This document shows, one piece after another, positions 51,328-57,968 of a stretch of 64,000 nt of DNA. Each line of letters opens with the position of its first letter. Position 1 is the first letter of the stretch. Location of the stretch: NCBI GenBank assembly GCA_963724435.1, contig CAVRUN010000018.1:30319-94318 (forward strand), given 5' to 3'. The notes under the pieces were generated by a model. The model searched no databases and was not told the origin of the DNA. It worked only from the letters and a program-made list of their open reading frames with translations. The position numbers were made by a program, and so were the translations under genes. This stretch comes from AP-15 sp963724435. Its GTDB lineage: Bacteria; Pseudomonadota; Alphaproteobacteria; ATCC43930; CGMCC-115725.

Positions 51328-51393
51328 TTCGCCAGTCTCCATGCCCGCATCGGTTTCATGCTAGGCTCATCACTTTCGAAGGAGGATGCAATA

Positions 51394-51732
51394 ATGGCCA
51401 CTGCACTAGCCGAAAAGAGCTGTACGCCGTGCCGGGGCGGCATTCCGCCGTTAACCGCCGAGGAGGCCGAAGGACTTCACACCCAAGCGTCGGAATGGGC
51501 ATTGCTGGACGATGCCAAGCGGATCGAACGCACCTATCGTTTCCGCAATTTCCGAGAGGCATTCAGCTTTGTCGAGCGCGCAGCGGCGCTGGCTGAAGAG
51601 GAGGCTCATCATCCGGAAATCCGCTTTGGCTGGGGTTTTGCCACCATCTCGTTGCAGACGAAGAAAATCAAAGGTCTCCACCAAAACGACTTTATCATGG
51701 CAGCGAAGCTCGATCGCCTGGCCGGTGATTAA
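51394..51732 (+). CDS. Pterin-4a-carbinolamine dehydratase homologue with altered catalytic motif
   Basis: A 112-residue protein of the PCD/DCoH family, which dehydrates 4a-hydroxytetrahydrobiopterin to recycle the cofactor of aromatic amino acid hydroxylases or serves in molybdopterin metabolism. HHP is present at 72-74 and Trp80 follows at the expected spacing, but the third motif position (His or Trp, nine residues on) is Lys90 (LQTKKIKG). The enzyme may be weakly active or have another role. It has a Cys pair near the N terminus (SCTPC). ATG 51394 follows GAAGGAGGATGCAAT. No phenylalanine hydroxylase gene is in the window. Confidence 0.88.
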   Translation: MATALAEKSCTPCRGGIPPLTAEEAEGLHTQASEWALLDDAKRIERTYRFRNFREAFSFVERAAALAEEEAHHPEIRFGWGFATISLQTKKIKGLHQNDFIMAAKLDRLAGD

Positions 51733-51820
51733 GCTGCTGGGGTCATCTTAGCGTGCTCCAGAGAGCGGAGTTTCTTGGCCTCCAAGTCAAGAGCAATTAG
51801 CGAGTTAGGGAGGGTAGGTC

Positions 51821-52115
51821 ATGTCGACATATATCATGCTCGCCAATTGGACCGAGCAGGGCGCACAAAAGATCAAGGAATCACCGCGGCGGCTCGAACT
51901 CGGCGAAGAAGGCGCTTGCCGATATGGGGGGTGAGTTCAAGGGGTTCTATATGACCATGGGGGGTTATGACCTGGTCATGATCTATGACGCGCCGGACGA
52001 CGCGGTGTCCGCACGGTTCACGCTCGTCCTTGGCATGCTGGGAACCGTCCGCACCCGGACATTGAAGGCTTTCCCCGAGGCGGCGTATCGCGAAATCGTT
52101 GCATCGCTTGGTTAG
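51821..52115 (+). pseudogene. GYD-domain protein gene, interrupted by one frameshift
   Basis: ATG 51821 follows TAGGGAGGGTAGGTC and reads MSTYIMLANWTEQGAQKIKE then SPRRLE, typical of GYD proteins. At about 51897-51898 (CTCGAACTC) an extra A puts the ribosome out of frame and it stops at a TGA 13 codons later. The other frame continues with NSAKKALADMGGEFKGFYMT to a TAG at 52115. Removing one A gives a continuous 97-residue protein (LDSAKKALADMGG) of normal length, with the GGYD motif MTMGGYDLVM. Function of GYD proteins is unknown. Either a recently broken gene or an error at the AA run. Confidence 0.85.
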
Positions 52116-52243
52116 AGAATGCCGTGCCGCCACGTTTAGTGGTGGCCACCTCTACTTCTGGGAGGTCCAACCAGTATCGTTGTAGCTAATCTAACTTGGG
52201 AAAATACTTTAGGCGGCTCGGGGTGTTGTCGCCATAGCAGCGA

Positions 52244-53197
52244 TTACTCATTTAGCCAGCGGCGAGCGAAGCCCAGGAGCCCCTGCGGCAAAAAGATGAC
52301 CATTGCGATAAAGATCGCGCCAACCGGGATCAGATAATACTGGGTCAAAAAGCGCGATAGGCCCTCGCGCAGCAGCAAGAAAAAAGCGGCGCCGACGATT
52401 GGCCCGACCAAAGTGCCGATACCGCCAATGACGTTGTAGATCACGGTCTCGCCCGAAACGAGAAAGAACACGAAATCGGGGGCCGCGAACTGGTTCTGGA
52501 TTGCGTAAAGAACCCCGGCGAGGCCGGCAAACAGCCCGGAGAGCATGACCGCAACGATCTTATAGCGCTCGACCGCATAGCCGATCGCACGGGTGCGCGC
52601 CTCGTTTTCGCGGATCGACTGCAGCACCATGCCAAACGGCGATTGGGTGATGCGCCGCAATAGCAAATACGACCCGGCCACGACCGCGAGCACAAACCAG
52701 TGCAGAATCGTTGGGGTGAACGAAATCGACAATGCCGGGCCGAAACCGAGCGCCGGCTGGTCAAAAGTGAGACCGTTCTCGCCGCCTGTCACCGAGGTCC
52801 AGGTAAAAATAATGACATAGAAGATCTGCGAGAAGATCAATGTCGTAATCGCGAAATAGATATCGCGCAGCCGCGTCGAAAAATACGCGACAAAGGCGGC
52901 AACCGCGGCGGCGGCGATCAGCCCATAGAACAGCGCCAGCCACAGACTGGGCGGATGGGTGGTCAAGAGGGCTGCGGCCGCGCCATACATGCCGAGCCCA
53001 AAAAAGGCCGAATGACCAAACGAGACCATGCCGGTATAGCCGATCAGGATATCGGACGACATCGCCAACAGGCCCCAGATCAAAATCTCGGTGACAAAAC
53101 GGCGCCAGAACTCGGGGAGGACAAGGGGCGCGGCAAACAACAAGGCGATGATAACGGCAAAGCCCGTCCAAAAGACGACGCCGTGACCCCGCCTCAT
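52244..53197 (-). CDS. livM: Branched-chain amino acid-type ABC transporter permease, LivM family
   Basis: A 317-residue inner-membrane permease with about nine helices. Typical blocks: EILIWGLLAMSSDILIGYTG, MVSFGHSAFFGLGMYGAAA, IRENEARTRAIGYAVERYK and GGIGTLVGPIVGAAFFLLLR. The ATG at 53197 overlaps the stop of livH as ATGA. Together with LivH it forms the channel; the C-terminal helix block ends FARRWLNE. It is the last gene of the minus-strand binding protein-LivG-LivF-LivH-LivM operon. Substrate may be an amino acid or an aromatic or amide compound, as this transporter class is broad. Confidence 0.94.
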   Translation of the reverse strand: MRRGHGVVFWTGFAVIIALLFAAPLVLPEFWRRFVTEILIWGLLAMSSDILIGYTGMVSFGHSAFFGLGMYGAAAALLTTHPPSLWLALFYGLIAAAAVAAFVAYFSTRLRDIYFAITTLIFSQIFYVIIFTWTSVTGGENGLTFDQPALGFGPALSISFTPTILHWFVLAVVAGSYLLLRRITQSPFGMVLQSIRENEARTRAIGYAVERYKIVAVMLSGLFAGLAGVLYAIQNQFAAPDFVFFLVSGETVIYNVIGGIGTLVGPIVGAAFFLLLREGLSRFLTQYYLIPVGAIFIAMVIFLPQGLLGFARRWLNE

Positions 53198-54066
53198 TTT
53201 GGCGTCGCGACAAACAAGCCGGTGGGCCGGAACAACAGGGTCACAATCAGCACGACGAACGAGACGATGACGGCCTGGGATGGGCTCACCCACAGTGAGG
53301 CGTAAGCTTCGAGAAGGCTGATAAAGATCGCCGCGGCAATCGATCCGCCGAGGCTTCCCATGCCGCCGACCACGACGACAATAAAGGCCCGCAGAATCCA
53401 GCTTGTCCCCATCGTCGCATCGACACCGACCAAGGGGCCGAATAGGACACCGCTCGCCGCCGCCATCGCAGAGCCGATCGCGAAGACTGCGGTCAACACC
53501 CACGGCACCGGGATGCCCATCGATTGCGCCATTACCCGGTCCTGGGTGGTGGCGCGGATCCAGATGCCCCAGGTGCCAAATTTGAGAAACAGCCAAAAGC
53601 CGCCAATGATCGCCGCCGAAAGCAGGGCGATGACCACCCGGTACCAAGGATAATCAAGATAAAACAAAGTAAAATGGCCACCAATAGGCTCGGAGATTTT
53701 GCGCGCCACCGGGCCGAACTGCCACAGCGCGTAGTTCTGCAATACCAGCGACACGCCGAAGGTCGCCAGGATCGTGGTCAGCGGGTCGCGGCCGATCAAC
53801 GGCCGCAATGTGACGAGGTAGATCGCCGCTCCAAGCAGTCCGATCAGCAGCGTTGCTGAAATCAGCGCGAGCCAGAAATTGCCGGTTGCCGCCAGGGTCA
53901 ATACGCCGACATAGGCGCCCAGCATGAACAATTCGCCATGCGCGAAATTGACGACGTCCATGATGCCGAAAATCAAGGTCAGCCCGGACGACACCAGAGC
54001 CAGAATCATGCCGGTTACAATGCCGTTGATCGTCTGGATCAGAAGCTGGTCGAGCGGAATGCTCAC
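53194..54066 (-). CDS. livH: Branched-chain amino acid-type ABC transporter permease, LivH family
   Basis: A 290-residue permease with eight or nine helices. The N-terminal LIQTINGIVTGMILALVSSG, FGIMDVVNFAHGELFMLGAY and the cytoplasmic loop TQDRVMAQSMGIPVPWVLTA are family hallmarks, as is VVGGMGSLGGSIAAAIF near the end. It pairs with LivM to make the transport channel. ATG 54066 lies 1 bp after the livF stop region and the gene overlaps livM by 4 bp. The transporter is complete in this window, with its binding protein. Confidence 0.95.
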   Translation of the reverse strand: MSIPLDQLLIQTINGIVTGMILALVSSGLTLIFGIMDVVNFAHGELFMLGAYVGVLTLAATGNFWLALISATLLIGLLGAAIYLVTLRPLIGRDPLTTILATFGVSLVLQNYALWQFGPVARKISEPIGGHFTLFYLDYPWYRVVIALLSAAIIGGFWLFLKFGTWGIWIRATTQDRVMAQSMGIPVPWVLTAVFAIGSAMAAASGVLFGPLVGVDATMGTSWILRAFIVVVVGGMGSLGGSIAAAIFISLLEAYASLWVSPSQAVIVSFVVLIVTLLFRPTGLFVATPK

Positions 54067-54067
54067 G

Positions 54068-54859
54068 TCAGACGCCGAGATATTGGTGAATTACAGCGGC
54101 ATCGACATGCAATTGCGCCGCCAGGGCATGATGCCTGACTTCGCCTTTCTCGATGAAATAAACCCGCTGGCTGGCTTCGAGGGTCAACGGCACATTCTGC
54201 TCGACCAGCAGCACCGCCACCCCCTCGCGATGCAGGACATCGATAATATCGCGGATCTGCGACACCATGCGCGGCATCAGCCCCTCGGTTGGCTCGTCGA
54301 GGAGGATGATTTTGGGCTCCAGCATCATTGCCCGCGCTATCGCCAGCATTTGCTGCTCGCCGCCCGACAAGGTGCCGCCGGCCTGGTTGCGCCGCTCTGC
54401 CAGCACCGGGAAATAAGCGTAGACCTTGTCGAGGAGTTCGGCTTTACGCGGCTTGCCGACACCATGCCGGTCGAGCCCGACTCGAAGATTCTCGAGCACC
54501 GTCAACAGAGGGAAGATGCGACGGTCCTCCGGCACATAACCAATTCCGAGCCGCGCTAGGCGATGCGGCGGCAATTTGCTGACGCTGAACCCTTCGAAAC
54601 GGACCTCGCCGCCGCTCGGATGCACAATGCCGGCGATTGCCTTTAAGGTCGTGCTTTTGCCAACGCCATTGCGGCCGAGCAGCCCGACCACTTCGCCCTG
54701 CCCGACCGTGAGCGAAACACCATGCAAGATGTGGCTCTTGCCGTAATAGGTATGGATGCCGTCGACCGCGAGGAGTTCCGCCGGCGTTGGCAGCGGGCCG
54801 CCATTCACCGGCTCGCCCGCGACGCCGGCATCGCTCAGAGCTAATCCCGCGCCGCTCAT
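54068..54859 (-). CDS. livF: Branched-chain amino acid-type ABC transporter ATPase, LivF family
   Basis: A 263-residue cytoplasmic ATPase. Walker A is GRNGVGKST (about 63-71), the signature is LSGGEQQMLAIARAMM, and Walker B ends ILLDEPTEGLMP, all of LivF type. The first 28 residues are a low-complexity extension (SGAGLALSDAGVAGEPVNGG) before the core LLAVDGIHTYYGKSHILHGV. The ATG at 54859 overlaps the livG stop by 4 bp. It works as a heterodimer with LivG to energise LivH/LivM. Confidence 0.95.
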   Translation of the reverse strand: MSGAGLALSDAGVAGEPVNGGPLPTPAELLAVDGIHTYYGKSHILHGVSLTVGQGEVVGLLGRNGVGKSTTLKAIAGIVHPSGGEVRFEGFSVSKLPPHRLARLGIGYVPEDRRIFPLLTVLENLRVGLDRHGVGKPRKAELLDKVYAYFPVLAERRNQAGGTLSGGEQQMLAIARAMMLEPKIILLDEPTEGLMPRMVSQIRDIIDVLHREGVAVLLVEQNVPLTLEASQRVYFIEKGEVRHHALAAQLHVDAAVIHQYLGV

Positions 54860-55653
54860 GTTTTCAGATAAACCTCGACAACCCGCGGGTTCTTCTGGAT
54901 CTCGGCGGGCAGCCCCTCGGCTAAAATCTCGCCGTGATGAAACACGGTGATCCGGTCGGCCAATCCCATCACCACCTGCATGTCGTGCTCGACGATCAGG
55001 ATGGTCAGGTTCTCCGCGATGCGGCGCACCAGCTGCATCGTATCGTGGGTTTCGGCCGCACTCATTCCGGCGGTCGGCTCGTCGAGGCAGAGCAACTGGG
55101 GCTCGGTCGCCAGTGCGATCGCGATCTCGAGCGTCCGCTGCTCACCATGCGACAGGTTGGCGGCTAGCTCGCCGGCCTTGTCGAGAAGGCCGACCGCATC
55201 GAGCGCCGCCTCGGCTTTTTCGATGACAGCGCGATGTGAGCGATGGTGGGTCAACAGGCTCCAGCCGTGCCGCCGCGATTGAGCGGCGATGCGGGCGTTT
55301 TCGAGGACAGTCGCACTCGGCAGGATGTTCGTGATTTGATAGGAGCGGGCGATGCCTTTTTGCGAGATCTTGTTGGGGGGCAGCCCGGTGACGTCCTGCC
55401 CGGCAAACCGGATCGCTCCCGATGACGGGCGCAAAACCCCGGTGAGACAGTTGAAAAAAGTGCTCTTTCCGGCGCCATTCGGACCGATAATCGCGCGGAT
55501 TTCGCCGCGCGCGATCGCGAAGTTGACCTGATTGAGCGCGGTCAGCCCGCCGAAGCGGATCGTCAGATCTTCAGTGTACAACAGTGCAGCCGCCGCGCCG
55601 CCCTCGGCCCTCTCCGCCCGGGACGGCGTCGTCAGCAGCGCATCCGCAGTCAC
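54856..55653 (-). CDS. livG: Branched-chain amino acid-type ABC transporter ATPase, LivG family
   Basis: A 265-residue ATPase. Walker A is GPNGAGKST (about 57-65). The signature LSHGEQRTLEIAIALATEPQ is the typical LivG variant with His for the second residue of SGG, and the Walker B segment reads LLCLDEPTAGMS. The start MTADALL includes about 22 extra residues before the core LLYTEDLTIRFGGLTALNQV. It is 34 bp downstream of the binding protein gene, and overlaps livF by 4 bp. It pairs with LivF. Confidence 0.95.
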   Translation of the reverse strand: MTADALLTTPSRAERAEGGAAAALLYTEDLTIRFGGLTALNQVNFAIARGEIRAIIGPNGAGKSTFFNCLTGVLRPSSGAIRFAGQDVTGLPPNKISQKGIARSYQITNILPSATVLENARIAAQSRRHGWSLLTHHRSHRAVIEKAEAALDAVGLLDKAGELAANLSHGEQRTLEIAIALATEPQLLCLDEPTAGMSAAETHDTMQLVRRIAENLTILIVEHDMQVVMGLADRITVFHHGEILAEGLPAEIQKNPRVVEVYLKT

Positions 55654-55687
55654 TTGAGTTCAATCGACATCTAAAGTGTCAGCCGTC

Positions 55688-56968
55688 TTATGCTTGGGCA
55701 AAGTGGCAAGCGGGCGGCACAATCGTTTTGTCTTTAGGGACGGTTTCCAGGATGTGGAATTTGCCGTCATTGACGCTATAGATGAACTCACGCACGAAGG
55801 CTTGGTGGTCTGCGGCGCGCAGCGTCTTGTCGCCCTGCGGAAAATCGTAGCCCTCTTTCATCTCGAGACCTTCGAGGGCCTCGATCAGTTTGTCGGTATC
55901 GGGGCGACCCTGAAATTTCGACTTCTCGATCCCGAGCTTGAGGCAGTTCATGGCCTCGAAATTTGATTGTACATAGCGGTCGGGGAGCGGCCCCGAGGGG
56001 TCGATCGCCTTCAGCCGCTTCACCGCGTCGTCGAAAAACGCGTGGTTGTAGGGCGTATCGAGCGGCGGGTCGAAGACCGGGATATAGCGGTTGATCGCGA
56101 CAAACCCGTCGATCTTGTGACCAAGCGCCGGCAGGTTGGTGGATTCGCAGACGGCGCCATCCCCGGCCATCTTGTATTTCTTGGTGAGGCCGAGGTCGAA
56201 CGCTTGGTTGCCGATCGTCACCCCGTCCTTGCCAAAGAAGATCAGGAATAAGCCGTCGAAATCGCCGTTGATCTTGGACAGGAACGGCGTCATGTCGGCG
56301 GTGCCGATCGGGATGCCAGTGCCGCCCACAACCTCGCCGCCCTGCTTCTTGATCTCCGCGGCGTACGCATCGCGGGTCGATTGGCCCCAGGCGTAGTCGG
56401 CATACGCGATGTGCCATTTCTTGCCGATCTTGTTGACGAGATATGGCGCGAAGGCGACCGCCTGGGCCGGGGCGTAATCGTAGGGGCGGAAACTGTAGCG
56501 ATTGCACTTGCTGCCGGTGATCGTCGTGTCGAGGCAGACGCTGATCATGTTGATGACTTTGCGCTGCTGATAGAGTGGCATGCAGGCGAGGCAGATGTTC
56601 GACAAGACGCCGCCGACATTAGCGTCGACCTGGTCTTCATCGAGCAATTTCTCGGTTTTGCGGCGGCCGACATCGGGCTTTAACTCGTCGTCTTCGGCGA
56701 TCAGCTGAACTTCGCGGCCGAGGAGCCCGCCCGATTTGTTGATCCGATCGACCGCCATTTGCAGTCCGACGAGCGCGGTTTTGCCGACCGCCGCGCCAGC
56801 ACCGGAGAGTGGCTGAATGCTGCCGATCTTGTAGGGATTGGACGCCGCCAAACCAAACCGCAGCGGCATCGGGGACATTATTGTCGCCAGCCCGCCGACC
56901 GCACCCCAGCCGACCACACGGCGGCGCGTTACTCCGGAACTGCCTAAAATTTTACCGAAATCGCCCAT
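55688..56968 (-). CDS. ABC transporter substrate-binding protein, LivJ/LivK type
   Basis: A 426-residue periplasmic binding protein (type I fold) of the branched-chain amino acid transport class. ATG 56968 gives MGDFGKILGSSGVTRRRVVG, a Tat-like n-region with twin Arg, followed by a hydrophobic stretch. Mature features: IGSIQPLSGAGAAVGKTALV, ALQMAVDRINKSGGLLGREV-type start of the binding domain, and a long lobe with SVCLDTTITGSKCNRYSFRP. Its ligand is unknown; many such proteins bind aromatic acids, urea or amides. The gene heads the livGFHM operon. ATG 57013 is an alternative start but leaves a noise-like tail. Confidence 0.92.
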   Translation of the reverse strand: MGDFGKILGSSGVTRRRVVGWGAVGGLATIMSPMPLRFGLAASNPYKIGSIQPLSGAGAAVGKTALVGLQMAVDRINKSGGLLGREVQLIAEDDELKPDVGRRKTEKLLDEDQVDANVGGVLSNICLACMPLYQQRKVINMISVCLDTTITGSKCNRYSFRPYDYAPAQAVAFAPYLVNKIGKKWHIAYADYAWGQSTRDAYAAEIKKQGGEVVGGTGIPIGTADMTPFLSKINGDFDGLFLIFFGKDGVTIGNQAFDLGLTKKYKMAGDGAVCESTNLPALGHKIDGFVAINRYIPVFDPPLDTPYNHAFFDDAVKRLKAIDPSGPLPDRYVQSNFEAMNCLKLGIEKSKFQGRPDTDKLIEALEGLEMKEGYDFPQGDKTLRAADHQAFVREFIYSVNDGKFHILETVPKDKTIVPPACHFAQA

Positions 56969-57215
56969 TGCCGCTCCCTTCCCTGTTCGCGCGGCGGCAG
57001 GAAGACGTCCCATCGCCGTCCCTTACCGATTAGCTGCGGAAATGGAGCGAAACCAAACAGCTTGTCAAGATTAACGCCACCTGACGCTACCATTGCCGGA
57101 TCGGCCCCAGCCAGGCTGCCCAAGACAATTGTCGCTGCGTTGCACAACGCGGCAGCGAAATGCTGGCGATCTATGCGAGACTGGCACGATAGATCAACCA
57201 AAAGGGGCTCCCAGG

Positions 57216-57968
57216 ATGGCAGAAGAACACCCGCTAAATGGCAAAGTGGCGGTGGTGACCGGAGGCAGCAGCGGCATCGGTGCGGCAAGCGCGCGAATGC
57301 TCGCCACAGCCGGAGCAAAGGTGGTGGTGGGCTATAACAAGGGTGCGGATCGTGCCGCCGCGCTGATCGCCGAACTCTCCGGCTCGGACCACAGGGCGAT
57401 GCATCTCCCGCTCGAAGATACGGCGCAGATCCGCAAAGCGGCCGCGGCGGTCCGAGACCAATTCGGTCGCGCCGACATCCTGGTCAATTCCGCCGGCTTT
57501 ACCCGGATGGTGCCGCACCACGACCTCGAAGCCCTCGATGACGACCTGATCGACGCGGTGCTAACCGCGAATGTGCGCGGGCCGTTTGCCACAATCCGCG
57601 CGTTTGTGCCGCTGCTTCGCCAATCGGGCGACGGCGTCATTATCAATATCTCGTCGGGTGCTGCACAGAGCGGCACCGGGAGCTCGATCATTTACGGGGC
57701 ATCAAAGGCCGCGCTCAACACGATGAGCATGGCGTTGGCGCGCGTGCTCGCCCCGGAAATCCGCGTCATCGTGGTCGCGCCCGGGATGGTCCATACCGGC
57801 TTTGTTCCCGGCCGCACCGAAGAGATGATGGCGGCGGCGGCGATGGCGACCCCGCTCAAGCGCGCGATCGAAGCCGAAGACGTGGCCAAGGCGGTCATGG
57901 CTTGCGTCACCCACCTGACGCACACGACGGGGTCGATCGTCCCGGTTGATGCCGGCCGTCACCTATAA
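57216..57968 (+). CDS. Short-chain dehydrogenase/reductase
   Basis: A 250-residue NAD(P)-dependent SDR. Cofactor motif TGGSSGIG (15-22), the NSAG motif in ILVNSAGFTR, catalytic Ser in INISSGA and YGASK (Tyr-x3-Lys) are all present. The Arg/Lys after strand 2 (GYNKGADRAAALI) suggests NADP preference. ATG 57216 follows AAGGGGCTCCCAGG. Divergent from the ABC transporter operon by 247 bp, so the two may share a regulator. The stop at 57968 directly abuts the first ATG of glnD. Substrate unknown; a 3-oxoacyl or hydroxy-acid type is possible. Confidence 0.92.
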   Translation: MAEEHPLNGKVAVVTGGSSGIGAASARMLATAGAKVVVGYNKGADRAAALIAELSGSDHRAMHLPLEDTAQIRKAAAAVRDQFGRADILVNSAGFTRMVPHHDLEALDDDLIDAVLTANVRGPFATIRAFVPLLRQSGDGVIINISSGAAQSGTGSSIIYGASKAALNTMSMALARVLAPEIRVIVVAPGMVHTGFVPGRTEEMMAAAAMATPLKRAIEAEDVAKAVMACVTHLTHTTGSIVPVDAGRHL

